Shown: positions 46,012-55,871, counted from the stretch's first letter. The stretch: 64,000 nt of DNA from Candidatus Melainabacteria bacterium MEL.A1 (GCA_001765415.1 CP017245.1:558001-622000), one strand, 5' to 3'. Made by a program: numbers and translations. Notes: generated by a model from the sequence alone, not told the origin.

Positions 46012-46914
46012 TTATTCTTCTTGGCTAATTTTAATTTCGTCAAGAACCATGAATAAATCTTTTTTCTCAATTTGAGTAAGTTCAACTAAAGGTCGTCTTA
46101 CAAAATCTTCAATAATTCCGTTATGAGCAAGAGCTGCTTTTACCGGAACCGGATTTGGAGCCATAAATAATTTTCTAAATGCAAGGTATAATTTTTTGTG
46201 CATATTTACTGCTGCCAAAAATTCTCCTGACTTATAATTTCTAATCATTGATTTAACTTCTTTGCCAAAAATATGAGATGCAACGGAAATAACACCCCTT
46301 GCACCCAATGACATCATAGGAAGTGTCAAACTATCATCCCCTGAATATACTGAAAAATCTTCAGGGCAACATAATTTCATCTCAGTAATCATATCCATAT
46401 CACCGCAACTTTGTTTAATAGCGACAATATTTTGATATTTTTCCGCTAACGCAGCAACTGTTTCCGGCAACATATTTACACCGGTTCTTCCCGGAATATT
46501 ATACAAAATAATAGGCAAATCAACACTTTCCGCAACCGCAGAAAAATGTTCAAACATCCCTTTTTGAGAAGGTTTGTTATAATAAGGTACTACAGAAAGT
46601 ATTGCGTCAACATCTTCTTTTTGCGCCCACTTTGCTGATTTAATCGCAGTTTCTGTCGAATTAGAACCTGCATTCATAATAACTTTTGCCTTATTTGCAA
46701 CTGCTCTTTTTACAGTACTTAACAATTCAAATTCTTCTTCATGAGAAAGAGTAGGACCTTCACCGGTTGTTCCGGCAACCAAAACTGCATCACTACCATT
46801 AGTAATCAAATGTTTTGTAAGTTCTTCAGCCTTGTTATAATCAATTTCTCTCTTAGAATTAAACGGCGTAACCATTGCGGTTATAACTTCACCTGCATCA
46901 TATCTTAATGCCAT
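46012..46914 (-). CDS. dapA: 4-hydroxy-tetrahydrodipicolinate synthase
   Basis: 300 residues from ATG 46914 (AAAGAGG upstream). Class I aldolase-type TIM barrel condensing pyruvate with aspartate semialdehyde in lysine/diaminopimelate synthesis. GTTGEGPTL (near 45), catalytic Tyr in ILYNIPGRTG (about 133) and Schiff-base Lys in VAIKQSCGD (about 161) are present. Transcribed alone; other dap genes are not in view. Confidence 0.96.
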   Translation of the reverse strand: MALRYDAGEVITAMVTPFNSKREIDYNKAEELTKHLITNGSDAVLVAGTTGEGPTLSHEEEFELLSTVKRAVANKAKVIMNAGSNSTETAIKSAKWAQKEDVDAILSVVPYYNKPSQKGMFEHFSAVAESVDLPIILYNIPGRTGVNMLPETVAALAEKYQNIVAIKQSCGDMDMITEMKLCCPEDFSVYSGDDSLTLPMMSLGARGVISVASHIFGKEVKSMIRNYKSGEFLAAVNMHKKLYLAFRKLFMAPNPVPVKAALAHNGIIEDFVRRPLVELTQIEKKDLFMVLDEIKISQEE

Positions 46915-47029
46915 ATAAACCTCTTTCCCTTTCAAGTCTATCCCTACTTATCGTTATAGTATAAAACAAAAGGGCAAAAAATACATAAAATATTAAGTTA
47001 TTTATTGAAAATATTTGAAACATTTCCTC

Positions 47030-47064
47030 TTTACCAAAAATTATTATTAGTTTATAATTATCTT
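47030..47064 (+). promoter_or_regulatory. Promoter giving a probably leaderless mRNA
   Basis: TTTACC (47030-47035), 17-base spacer, perfect TATAAT (47053-47058). The ATG of the next gene starts seven bases after the -10, and no Shine-Dalgarno exists, so transcription should begin at or next to the start codon. Confidence 0.6.
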
Positions 47065-47787
47065 ATGGAAAGAAATTTAGTAAAAATTCAAAGGCTAAAT
47101 GTTGATACCTTCACTATTGATGAAGCTATTAAATATGCTAACACAATCTCAGGACAAGTTATCACAATTAACCCTGAAATGATTGAAAATGCAAGCCAAA
47201 ACCCTGACTTTGCCGAAATTATAAATTCGGCAGAACTTGTTATTCCTGATGGAATAGGTGTTGAAATAGGGTTAAAAATATTAGGATATAATGTTAGAAG
47301 AATTGCAGGAATTGAGTTTTCGCACAGAATGATTGAAGAATGCGCAAAAAACAGTCAATCCGTTGCATTAGTCGGCGCAAAACCGCAAATCGTGGAAAAA
47401 GCAAAAGAAAATCTTGAAAAAGAGATTTCCGGCTTATACATAACATACGCACATGACGGTTATTTTTCTAATGATGAAGAAATTATAAATGAATTAAAAA
47501 TAAGACAACCTCGACTTGTTTTATGTGCATTAGGCTCGCCAAAACAAGAAGAATTTATAATCAAAGCTAAACAAGTTTTGCCAAACGCACTCTTTGTCGG
47601 TGTTGGGGGAAGTTTTGATGTTTGGTCAGGCGTTGTAGAAAGAGCGCCAGAAATTTATCAAAAATTAGGACTTGAATGGCTATATAGAACGGTAAAAGAA
47701 CCGAAAAGATTTAAGAGAATTTTCCCAACATTGCCGTTATTTGTGTTAAAAGTTTTACGTGAAAAATTCATTCCGAAAGGAGTTTAG
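47065..47787 (+). CDS. WecG/TagA/CpsF family glycosyltransferase (GT26)
   Basis: 240 residues from ATG 47065. TINPEMIENA, IPDGIGVEIG (near 75), LVGAKPQIVEKA, ALGSPKQEEFI (near 160) and VGVGGSFDVWSGVVERAP (near 190) are the family motifs. Enzymes of this family add N-acetylmannosaminuronic acid or ManNAc to a lipid-linked GlcNAc in surface-polymer synthesis. It stands next to sugar-metabolism genes (transketolase half, YhcH). The acceptor is unknown. Confidence 0.92.
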   Translation: MERNLVKIQRLNVDTFTIDEAIKYANTISGQVITINPEMIENASQNPDFAEIINSAELVIPDGIGVEIGLKILGYNVRRIAGIEFSHRMIEECAKNSQSVALVGAKPQIVEKAKENLEKEISGLYITYAHDGYFSNDEEIINELKIRQPRLVLCALGSPKQEEFIIKAKQVLPNALFVGVGGSFDVWSGVVERAPEIYQKLGLEWLYRTVKEPKRFKRIFPTLPLFVLKVLREKFIPKGV

Positions 47788-47788
47788 T

Positions 47789-48613
47789 ATGTTAAATGAT
47801 ATTGAAATTAAAAATTTGGAAGATCTTTGCAAAGAAAATAGGCTCAATGTTTTGAAAATGGTTTACAATGCGCAATCAGGACATCTTGGCGGTGCGTTGT
47901 CTGCTGTTGAAATCATGACAGTTTTGTACAATAAAGTCATGAAAACTTGCAAAAAATGGGGAGAAGGTGAAGATTTTGAAAACAGAGATAGGTTTGTCTT
48001 ATCGAAAGGTCACGCTTCTGCTATCCTATATTCAGTTTTGTCACAAGTTGGCTATATAAAAAAAGATGAACTTATGGGATTTAGAATTTTCGGTTCTCGT
48101 TTGCAAGGTCATCCATGCCCAATTTGTGATGGTGTTGAAGTTGCAAGTGGTTCTTTAGGACAAGGCTTATCAATTGCTTGCGGAATGGCTATGGGATTGA
48201 AACTCGACAAAAAAAATGCAAAAGTATATTGTTTAATGGGAGATGGCGAACTTCAAGAAGGCAGCGTATGGGAAGCATTTATGCACTGCACACATCAAAA
48301 ATTAGGCAATATCATTGCAATAATTGACAGAAACAGACTTCAAATTGACGGTTGTACAGAAAATGTAAAAGGGTTAGACCCGCTACCAGAAAAAATCAAA
48401 GCCTTCAATTGGGATGTTTTGGAAATAAACGGTAATAACGTAAAAGAAGTATATGAAGCTTTTGAAACCGCTAAAAAATCAGACAAACCTTTTGCGATAA
48501 TTGCAAATACAACAAAAGGCAAAGGTGTTTCATTTATGGAAAATAACGCCGGTTGGCACGGGAAAGCTCCAAACAAAGAACAATTTGAAGCAGCTATTGC
48601 AGAATTGAGTTAA
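47789..48613 (+). CDS. Transketolase, N-terminal (ThDP-binding) subunit only
   Basis: 274 residues from ATG 47789 (GAAAGGAG upstream). It covers the first transketolase domain: SGHLGGALSAVEIM, LSKGHASAILY, and the ThDP motif GDGELQEGSVWEAF ending in Asn. In split transketolases a C-terminal subunit follows immediately; here the next gene encodes a YhcH protein instead. It is therefore an orphan half unless the partner lies elsewhere. Two bases separate it from the next gene. Confidence 0.93.
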   Translation: MLNDIEIKNLEDLCKENRLNVLKMVYNAQSGHLGGALSAVEIMTVLYNKVMKTCKKWGEGEDFENRDRFVLSKGHASAILYSVLSQVGYIKKDELMGFRIFGSRLQGHPCPICDGVEVASGSLGQGLSIACGMAMGLKLDKKNAKVYCLMGDGELQEGSVWEAFMHCTHQKLGNIIAIIDRNRLQIDGCTENVKGLDPLPEKIKAFNWDVLEINGNNVKEVYEAFETAKKSDKPFAIIANTTKGKGVSFMENNAGWHGKAPNKEQFEAAIAELS

Positions 48614-48615
48614 AA

Positions 48616-49062
48616 ATGATTATAGATAAAATTGAAAATATTGAAAAATATTCCCAAATTCCGATAAGTGTTATTAAATTCATAAAAAACTTAACTCCAG
48701 AAACACCTGTCGGACACTACGAGCTAGAAAATGAAATATTTGCAAATATTGACGAATACACAACAAAGTTATTTGAAAATTGCAAATTTGAAGCTCATAA
48801 GAAATATATTGACATTCAAATTCTAACAACAGGAACAGAACAACTTGATTACATAAATATTGAAGGTCTAGCAGTTAGCGAAGAATACGACCAAAATCGA
48901 GATGTTATGTTTTTTGAAAATCCTACAACTGTTCCTGATAGCGTTATTTTGGGAAACAACAAGTTTGCATTTATATACCCTCATGAGGCACACAAACCAC
49001 AAATGGCAATAAATAACATTCAAACAGATGTAAAAAAAGTAGTAGTAAAAATCCCTGTGTAA
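48616..49062 (+). CDS. YhcH/YjgK/YiaL family protein
   Basis: 148-residue cupin-like beta-sandwich of the DUF386 family. KKYIDIQILTTGTEQLDY and the metal-site His in YPHEAHKPQMA are typical. Relatives act in sialic-acid and other sugar-acid catabolism, possibly as anomerases. Last gene of a three-gene cluster with the GT26 and the transketolase half. Confidence 0.92.
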   Translation: MIIDKIENIEKYSQIPISVIKFIKNLTPETPVGHYELENEIFANIDEYTTKLFENCKFEAHKKYIDIQILTTGTEQLDYINIEGLAVSEEYDQNRDVMFFENPTTVPDSVILGNNKFAFIYPHEAHKPQMAINNIQTDVKKVVVKIPV

Positions 49063-49080
49063 TCAGGGATTTTTCTTTTT
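49047..49080. terminator. Terminator overlapping a stop codon
   Basis: AAAAATCCCTG (about 49047-49057) / CAGGGATTTTT (49064-49074). The 5' arm lies in the last codons of the YhcH gene and the stop codon is in the loop. The reverse gene ends at 49080, so it serves both strands. Confidence 0.85.
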
Positions 49081-50105
49081 TATTTTAAAACTTTTTCTTT
49101 ATAATTTTTCACATCTTCGTTTGGAAAAACTGCACTCAAATTAGGTTCTACAAACTTTTTGATAACAACATTTTCAACAAACTTGTCTATCGGTTTAATC
49201 GCAATACCTAAAGCAACAAAACCACCCAATGTTTTCAACATTTTTGTTTTCATGATTTTGCTTTTCTGATATTTTTTGATAATATCTTCTGCAGCATCTC
49301 TCAATGCAGTTGCTTTATAATCAGGGTCTTTAGAGTATTTATTTTTCAATTTATTAAATTTCTTAAACAATTTATCCGAAAATTCTTCCGGTTTTTGTTC
49401 TACTGCAAGACTTCCATAAATTTTGAACATTTCATCAATATGTTTATTGGCAAATGTCAAAACTCTATCTTTTTGCGACATTGCTAATGATTCAGGATGT
49501 CTACTATTAAATATAGCATCTCCCAACATTTTTATCGGATTTTTCAATTTTGTTTCTCTAATTAATTTTTCACGCTTGATAGAGATTGATTCCTTAAACA
49601 AATCCTTAAATCCGTCAACATTTCCGGCAAATGAGTCAAGATGCCGTCTGCTTGTAAAATTTTGCAAGAAATTAATTACTTCTTCTTGAGATTGAAGTGA
49701 CATACCGTTTTTGCCGGCAACACCCAACACTGACGCAGTTTTTTGACCTGCAATTACAGCTGCTGTCGGGAGAAGAACACTTGCAAGAAGTTGGAATATT
49801 GCTTGTTCTGTACCTCTTTTTGCATTCGGATCGTACGATGTTTTGGCGTTTTTATACTTGTCATAAATATCTGCTCCGAAGTATAACATTGCAGGAAACC
49901 ACAATAATGTACCTAATTTTGGCGCAACTTCACTTATTGCAGCTCCCAATTCATTGGTATAAGCCAATCCTCTGGCAGGCCATTTCATCAAAGGATCTGA
50001 ATATTTTTTATCATTAGTTTTTTTTTGTGCGTCACTATTTTCCTTCGCTGAAAAGTTAACGTTTGAGGTAAATCTGTAATTGTTTAATCTAATCAAGTCT
50101 GCCAT
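49080..50105 (-). CDS. Hypothetical membrane-associated protein with VNFSAK motif
   Basis: 341 residues from ATG 50105 (a GTG six bases earlier is equally possible; GGAG sits between them). The N-terminus includes VNFSAKENS near residue 18. Hydrophobic segments lie near residues 60-80 (LLWFPAMLYFGADIY), 100-125 (LLASVLLPTAAVIAGQ) and 290-310. The middle is Lys-rich and helical. Same general plan as the protein at 25409. The function is unknown. Confidence 0.75.
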   Translation of the reverse strand: MADLIRLNNYRFTSNVNFSAKENSDAQKKTNDKKYSDPLMKWPARGLAYTNELGAAISEVAPKLGTLLWFPAMLYFGADIYDKYKNAKTSYDPNAKRGTEQAIFQLLASVLLPTAAVIAGQKTASVLGVAGKNGMSLQSQEEVINFLQNFTSRRHLDSFAGNVDGFKDLFKESISIKREKLIRETKLKNPIKMLGDAIFNSRHPESLAMSQKDRVLTFANKHIDEMFKIYGSLAVEQKPEEFSDKLFKKFNKLKNKYSKDPDYKATALRDAAEDIIKKYQKSKIMKTKMLKTLGGFVALGIAIKPIDKFVENVVIKKFVEPNLSAVFPNEDVKNYKEKVLK

Positions 50106-50203
50106 CTCCACACAAGTAATATTAGTATATATATAATACTTGAAAAAATTTTTTCTTGCTATTTTCTGATGTTTTGTAAATATATTGTAATATATACGAC
50201 TAG

Positions 50204-51073
50204 CTAAGCGTTATAATAAACTTCTTTTACCAACATTAAAATTTGATTAATAAATTTTCTGTATGCAGCTCTATCAGCTTCTCCTGACAAAATAATATCT
50301 GCTTTTGCCGCCGTTGGATGAATATGAGTTTTAGCCTTTGTTGATGCGTTTTCATAAACTTCATCAGCAGAATCACCTAAATCTCTTTCAGCAGCACGTT
50401 TATAAAATCTCTCTTTTTGAATATTGTGAGAAACCGCAACAAAAATTTTAAAATCAAAAGCATCAACAACCTTGTCGGTTAATGTAAATAAACCTTCTGA
50501 AATAATAATTTTTGAAGGCAAAGCAAGTTTTACGTTATCTTTGCGAATTGCAGTTCCTGACATATCATATTCCGGAAGATAAACTTTGTTTCCAAAAAGT
50601 AACGATTTAATATGTTTTTTCATCAATTCCAATTCCAAAGCTTCCGGCACATCCAAATCATAATGTTTTGCAAACTCTGCAAAACTTCCGGCCTTTTTAA
50701 CCATATCAGAACGATCATAATAATAATCGTCTGTATTAATTCTCGTGATTGCGTTTTCAATACAATATTCTTCGGCAAAACTTTGGATTGTATTAATTAT
50801 ATCAAGAGCAATAGTAGATTTACCACTCGCTGTTTCACCGGCAATCCCTATTGAACAAGATCTAGTAATATTATTTGATAAAAATAATGCCATTTTTTGA
50901 ATGGCAGAACTTTTAACCTTACGGAATATTGAATTTTTATGATTCATTTCATCTAAAAAAATTTGATTTAATCTTTTTTCTACATAGAGAAAAAGATTGT
51001 TGTTAGAACGAAGAAAACCTGATTGTGATTGAGTTTGAGTTTCTGTAAAATTTTTAGTTAAAGTATTTTGCAA
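50204..51073 (-). CDS. Uridine kinase-like P-loop nucleotide/sugar kinase
   Basis: 289 residues. A long Gln/Thr/Ser-rich N-terminus of about 70 residues precedes the kinase core: Walker A GETASGKST (near 80), RINTDDYYYDRSDM (Asp pair of the uridine/phosphoribulokinase family), VYLPEYDMSG (near 170) and IISEGLFTL (Walker B side). The C-terminal lid RFYKRAAERD is present. It resembles uridine kinase or phosphoribulokinase, but the substrate cannot be fixed. Confidence 0.88.
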   Translation of the reverse strand: MQNTLTKNFTETQTQSQSGFLRSNNNLFLYVEKRLNQIFLDEMNHKNSIFRKVKSSAIQKMALFLSNNITRSCSIGIAGETASGKSTIALDIINTIQSFAEEYCIENAITRINTDDYYYDRSDMVKKAGSFAEFAKHYDLDVPEALELELMKKHIKSLLFGNKVYLPEYDMSGTAIRKDNVKLALPSKIIISEGLFTLTDKVVDAFDFKIFVAVSHNIQKERFYKRAAERDLGDSADEVYENASTKAKTHIHPTAAKADIILSGEADRAAYRKFINQILMLVKEVYYNA

Positions 51074-51251
51074 TTTATAAATCCTTATTTCTCATACAAT
51101 AAAAATTGAACAAAAAAAAATTTGCCAACTGCTTTATAATATGTTACCAAAAATACACAAAAAAAGAATAAAGTATGTATAAATGTAAAAAGCAATTTTT
51201 TATAGAAATTTTCTTTTATATATATAGGAAAAATATTGGAAAAATTCGGTT

Positions 51252-51896
51252 ATGTCAAAATTTATAAATATTTTGTTGAACAAAGGAATAAAAGCTCCTC
51301 CACTATCTTGGCGTACAAGTTGGTTTGGTTCAGCTTTTAATATCATATCAAATTCCGTAAAAAATTTTATAAAACCAAACAAACTCGGAAAAGAGTTTAG
51401 CAATGTCATGTGGTCAAAACCGGATGCACAAAAGGTTAAAACTGTTTGTGACAAATTTGAAAAAGCTACCGGAATAAAAATGCTTATGACAAATCCGCAT
51501 GATGCTTTTTGTTTTGGTGATTTTGCAAATGTTCTTTTACACGATATAAAAAATGGCAGTTTACCAAAAGATTTAAAATATGTTGTTTTCGGTCATGGAG
51601 AAGGAACGTCTTTAATTCAATCCGGTAAAGACAAATGGCATATTTTGGCAGACCCAAATGTCGGAATTTTTGAATATATAAACAAAAATATTCCAATAGG
51701 CGAAAAAGTTTTGGTAAATTGTTGTGAAACAACTCCAAAATCAATGAAACACCTAATTCCCAAAGACAAACCAGCAATAGGCAAACCAACACACACGGAT
51801 GCTTCCAGCTCATATTATCATCCGTTGAAAATTGTTCAAAGCGGGCAAAACAAAATCATTGGCGGTTATGCAAACGGAATTATGACATTGTATTAA
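51252..51896 (+). CDS. Hypothetical protein, possible caspase-fold His/Cys hydrolase
   Basis: 214 residues with no signal peptide. It has no family I can name with certainty, but a predicted beta-strand ending in VVFGHGEG (near 115-123) and a later strand ending in VLVNCCET (near 155-163) have the His-Gly and Cys placement of caspase-like/clostripain-like peptidases. Later HTDASSSYYHP and GGYANGIM segments follow. The Shine-Dalgarno is weak. Flanked by single genes on both sides. Confidence 0.7.
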   Translation: MSKFINILLNKGIKAPPLSWRTSWFGSAFNIISNSVKNFIKPNKLGKEFSNVMWSKPDAQKVKTVCDKFEKATGIKMLMTNPHDAFCFGDFANVLLHDIKNGSLPKDLKYVVFGHGEGTSLIQSGKDKWHILADPNVGIFEYINKNIPIGEKVLVNCCETTPKSMKHLIPKDKPAIGKPTHTDASSSYYHPLKIVQSGQNKIIGGYANGIMTLY

Positions 51897-52044
51897 TTAG
51901 GGAAGCATTCTTTAATTAAATTCATATAAACCTCCAATAAAATAAACCTTAAATATCATTAATTTATAACACAAAGATAATTGCAAATAAAGTTTTAGCA
52001 ACTATAATATGGCAATATATTAGATTAGAAAAGTGAGTTGTTTT

Positions 52045-52893
52045 ATGAATAAAGTTTCTGTTATTATCCCTTGTTACAACAAAGCTCCTTATGTAAAAGA
52101 GGCGATTGAATCTGTTATTAATCAAACATTTTCTGATATTGAAATTATTGTAGTTAACGATGCCTCAACAGATAACAGCGCAGAAATAATTAAAGAACTT
52201 AAAGAAAAATATGACAATATCTTATTCATAAATAACAAAACCAATCAAGGGGTAGTTAAAACAAGAAATACCGCCATTAACATAGCCACAGGCGAATATA
52301 TTCTTCCTCTTGATGCTGATGACACAATCGAAAATACTTTTGTTGAAAAAGCAGTCAAAATCTTAGACAAACATCCTGAAATCGGTGTTGTAGGCTGCCG
52401 TTTTGAATTTGAGAACAAAGACACATCCTCAAAAGGTTTAATTAAAAATTCAAAAATAATGTATTTGGAAGAACTTTTTGTTTGCACTGTTATGTTTAGA
52501 AAAACTGATTTTCTTAAAACAGGCGGCTACAAAGAATGTATGGATAAATTGGGTTGTGAAGATTTAGAGCTTTTCTTATCGTTTATAGAAAATGGTTTGA
52601 AATTCTACAAAATTAACGAACACCTTTTTAATTACAGACAAAATACTGAAAACTGTCGAACTCATGCACAATTAAAAAATACCTTTTTAATCAAAAAGCA
52701 ATTAATCACACTACACCCAAATTTATATCTAAAAAAATCTAATATTTGGATGTTTTTCAGTAGTCCTAAACGTATCCGAAAAATTAAAAGCAGATACAAA
52801 TTATTTTTTGTACTTTGGATTGTTTTTGCAAGCTTAGTCGTAATTGAAGCTATTGCAATAATTGCGCTACTTTTTATTGGTAAAATAATATAA
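52045..52893 (+). CDS. Family 2 glycosyltransferase
   Basis: 282 residues from ATG 52045. GT-A fold with SVIIPCYNKAPYVKEAIESV, VNDASTDNS and the metal-binding LDADDT (near 93), then CEDLELFL (near 175). A single C-terminal membrane segment (about 250-280) anchors it to the inner membrane. It probably adds a sugar during envelope-polysaccharide assembly. Single gene ending in a strong terminator. Confidence 0.92.
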   Translation: MNKVSVIIPCYNKAPYVKEAIESVINQTFSDIEIIVVNDASTDNSAEIIKELKEKYDNILFINNKTNQGVVKTRNTAINIATGEYILPLDADDTIENTFVEKAVKILDKHPEIGVVGCRFEFENKDTSSKGLIKNSKIMYLEELFVCTVMFRKTDFLKTGGYKECMDKLGCEDLELFLSFIENGLKFYKINEHLFNYRQNTENCRTHAQLKNTFLIKKQLITLHPNLYLKKSNIWMFFSSPKRIRKIKSRYKLFFVLWIVFASLVVIEAIAIIALLFIGKII

Positions 52894-52894
52894 T

Positions 52895-52925
52895 AAAAAA
52901 AAGTACAGTTCAAAACTGTACTTGT
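52895..52925. terminator. Bidirectional hairpin terminator
   Basis: AAGTACAGTT (52901-52910) / AACTGTACTT (52914-52923) preceded by an A run; serves both convergent genes. Confidence 0.9.
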
Positions 52926-52954
52926 AAAGGTTTGTTTCATCGTTTTTATTTTAA

Positions 52955-54457
52955 TTATTTTTTAAAACCTATTGGCTGACGCTTGTTTTCTTTATTAGTA
53001 AAGCTATCAATTGCCTTATTAAAATCGGCATCTGTTATGCGTAATTTTTCAATATCTGCATTTTCAAATGTTCCGTTTTCCATTTTTTCGTAAATTCCAG
53101 CCCTTTCAAAAGCGTTTTCGTGCGCAGTATTTACAATGTGTGCGATATCAGCACCTGTCGTTTTTTGTGCAAGAAGTTTTTTAGTCAAAGCATCTTTATC
53201 TAAATCATCTGCAAGAGCTTTATTTTTGGTATGAATATTGAAAATCTGCGTAATCGCTTCTTGAGTGTCAGGAGCTTTTACTTCAATATGTTTTCCAAAA
53301 CGTCCAGATCTTGTAATCGCAGCATCAAGAGCATTTTGGTTGTTTGTAGCAGCTACAACATAGATATCATCGCCATTCTTTTCAACATCACTCATCAATG
53401 TCAAAATTTGATTTACTACTTTGTCACCATAAACATCTGCACCGCCACGTTTTTTAGCTACCGCATCAAACTCGTCAATAAAAATAATTGAAGGCTGATT
53501 TTCTCTTGCCGCATCAAACAATTCACGCCAATTCTTTTCAGATTCACCTACCCACTTTGACTCCATTTCAAGTCCGTTCAGTTTGATGAAATTTGATTTT
53601 GTTTCGTTTGCCAATGCTTGCGCAATCAATGTTTTGCCTGTACCCGGAGGTCCATACATCAAAAAGCCATGATTTACTATTGAATTTTTATAAGCTTCGG
53701 GATATTTTATCGGGTATAAAATTCCTTTTTTCAAATCTTTGATTACTCCATCTTGCCCGCCAATATCTGCAAAAGTTATGGTTCTTTCACCGGCTTTAAC
53801 GTTATTGAACAATGCTGATACAGATTTTGTATTAGCACTCTCAATTGCTTGTTTAGCTTCTTTAGATTTATCAAAAACTTGTGAAAATATCGGTCTGCTT
53901 ACACTCAAATCAGTTTTCGGAGCAGTTTTTATGCGAATCCTTTTATTCCCTATCTCAACAACATCTCCGGCAACCACGTAAAAACTTTCACCTGTTTTTA
54001 TTGGAGTTTTATTTCCACTAGTTTCACGTAAATACATATTAGCTTTGTTTGGATTAAATGCTTCTAATGTATCTTGCGGAGTTCTTGTAAAAATTGCCGC
54101 TCCTTCAATTCCATCTTCCGGAACAAAGAAAAATCTTTTAATAACATGCCCTAAATCTCTTACAGACTCTTTTAGAACTTTTTGTGCGGTTTTCAAATCC
54201 TTTCCGGCAATAATCATATCACCTGCAGTTGATATCTTAAACAAATCTGCCAATCTATCTTCTAGGGGAAATTTTTTAACAATCGCAAGTGGTGAATATT
54301 GCAATCCGGCAAAATTAACTTTAGAAGATGTATTCATTTTTGGCACAGACATATTAACCACATTTTGTGGTTTTGATGTTTGTACTGCATTAATTTTTTG
54401 GTTGTTTGAATAAGTGTTGTTTGTACGATAATAATTTTGTATAGCTGGTATTCTCAT
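52955..54457 (-). CDS. AAA ATPase with lineage-specific N-terminus
   Basis: 500 residues. A perfect AAGGAGGTG precedes the ATG. The N-terminal 60 residues are Asn/Ser-rich and contain KVNFAGLQ. Residues about 65-200 form an unidentified domain, including a small beta-rich part ([17 protein letters not shown]). The AAA domain has Walker [10 protein letters not shown] (near 270), Walker [14 protein letters not shown] (near 325), sensor 1 AATN and the arginine-finger region [10 protein letters not shown]. The single ring is of the classical FtsH/Cdc48/proteasome-ATPase clade, with no protease domain. It is probably a cytoplasmic unfoldase or remodeller of unknown target. Confidence 0.88.
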   Translation of the reverse strand: MRIPAIQNYYRTNNTYSNNQKINAVQTSKPQNVVNMSVPKMNTSSKVNFAGLQYSPLAIVKKFPLEDRLADLFKISTAGDMIIAGKDLKTAQKVLKESVRDLGHVIKRFFFVPEDGIEGAAIFTRTPQDTLEAFNPNKANMYLRETSGNKTPIKTGESFYVVAGDVVEIGNKRIRIKTAPKTDLSVSRPIFSQVFDKSKEAKQAIESANTKSVSALFNNVKAGERTITFADIGGQDGVIKDLKKGILYPIKYPEAYKNSIVNHGFLMYGPPGTGKTLIAQALANETKSNFIKLNGLEMESKWVGESEKNWRELFDAARENQPSIIFIDEFDAVAKKRGGADVYGDKVVNQILTLMSDVEKNGDDIYVVAATNNQNALDAAITRSGRFGKHIEVKAPDTQEAITQIFNIHTKNKALADDLDKDALTKKLLAQKTTGADIAHIVNTAHENAFERAGIYEKMENGTFENADIEKLRITDADFNKAIDSFTNKENKRQPIGFKK

Positions 54458-54727
54458 TAATACACCTCCTTGTTTTACTAACCTACTACAATTGTAGTAT
54501 TAAGTCAATAGGTAGTTTGATTATTGCGCACTTTACTAAAACTAAAATTCTATGACAATTTGAGAAAAATTTCGTTATTTAGTATAGTTTTATGTTTTTT
54601 ATACCATTTTTATTAAAATTATCATTTTGTGACTATATTTTTATAAAACAAATCAGGCTGTAATTGTAATATTTACACTTTTTAAAACTCGTTACTTTTC
54701 TTTACACTTTTATGATTTAATTGATTT

Positions 54728-55582
54728 ATGCAAATTTTATTAAACATAATCGCAATTTTATTTAGAATTTTTTCAAACTCATTTAGTAATGTTTTTCAAA
54801 AAAAGTTGACAAAGAGCGGAGAAGCAGCGACTTGTATAAATTGCATCAACTATATATTAATGAGTTTAATATCTATTCCACTCCTTCTATTAGTAAATTT
54901 TTCTCTAATTACACCTGAATTTTGGCTATACGCAATCGCTGGCGGAATAACCGGAGCTATTGGGAATTGCTTTATGGTATTAGCGCTCAAGCAAGGAGAA
55001 TTATCTGTTTTAGGCCCGATAAATTCATACAAAGCAATTGTTGGAATGATTTTTGGCATATTTTTGTTACACGAATATCCAAACATTTATGGACTATTAG
55101 GCATTGGTTTAATAATCATAGGGTCATACTTTATATTAGAAAGCCCCAAAGCATTATTAAGAAAAGATATTCAATACCGAATTTATGCACTTATTTTCAC
55201 CGCAATTGAGGCAGTATTTATCAAAAAAGTAATTATATTAAGTTCAATCGCAAGTTCTTTTATAATATCAAGTTTTCTTGGCGCAATATTTTCGTACTTA
55301 ATTATGCGAATACTAGAAAACGAAAAATTACATATTCCAACTAAAAAGAATAGCATTATGTATATCTCAACAACTCTTTGTTTTGCCATAATGACATTTA
55401 CAACCGCATACGTTTTCAAATATATGAATGTTGGTTACGCTCTATCTTTGTTTCAACTATCTATAATCCTTAATGTCATTTTGGGATACAAATTGTTCAA
55501 TGAAAAAAAATTAATCAAAAAGCTGCTAGGCTCTTTGATTATTCTCATCGGCTCAGCAGCAATATTGATATTTGGTCATTAA
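54728..55582 (+). CDS. EamA/DMT family transporter
   Basis: 284 residues with about ten membrane helices in two EamA repeats (Gly-rich loops AIAGGITGAIGNCFMVL and the second repeat ending ALSLFQLSIILNVILGY). Likely exports or imports a small metabolite; the substrate is unknown. No obvious Shine-Dalgarno. The 270 bases before it contain no gene; I see only AT-rich DNA there. Confidence 0.88.
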   Translation: MQILLNIIAILFRIFSNSFSNVFQKKLTKSGEAATCINCINYILMSLISIPLLLLVNFSLITPEFWLYAIAGGITGAIGNCFMVLALKQGELSVLGPINSYKAIVGMIFGIFLLHEYPNIYGLLGIGLIIIGSYFILESPKALLRKDIQYRIYALIFTAIEAVFIKKVIILSSIASSFIISSFLGAIFSYLIMRILENEKLHIPTKKNSIMYISTTLCFAIMTFTTAYVFKYMNVGYALSLFQLSIILNVILGYKLFNEKKLIKKLLGSLIILIGSAAILIFGH

Positions 55583-55589
55583 ATTTTTA

Positions 55590-55859
55590 CTAATTTTGAC
55601 TTTCTATCTTAATTTTTCCATCTTCTTTGACAAACTGTTTTTTGTTAAAAAGTTTGTTTACCAAAGGTTCTGATGGAGCGTTACGTTTTTGATAACGTTC
55701 TTTTTCTGTTTTAACGTCATTATAATCATTTATTTCTTCCATCCTAAAACGTTGTTGGTTTATCATCTCCATATCATGAACCATGATAACGTCTGCAGTA
55801 GACGGATAAGCAAAAGATGGATTAGTCAAAAAAGCAAATAACAATAAAATTATGTACAT
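55590..55859 (-). CDS. Small secreted protein, unknown
   Basis: 89 residues. A signal peptide (MYIILLLFAFLTNPSFA, cleavage after SFA) precedes a polar, charged mature part without Cys. It lies 12 bases after the SIMPL-domain gene and is likely co-transcribed with it. Confidence 0.72.
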   Translation of the reverse strand: MYIILLLFAFLTNPSFAYPSTADVIMVHDMEMINQQRFRMEEINDYNDVKTEKERYQKRNAPSEPLVNKLFNKKQFVKEDGKIKIESQN

Positions 55860-55871
55860 TTTTAAATTCCC

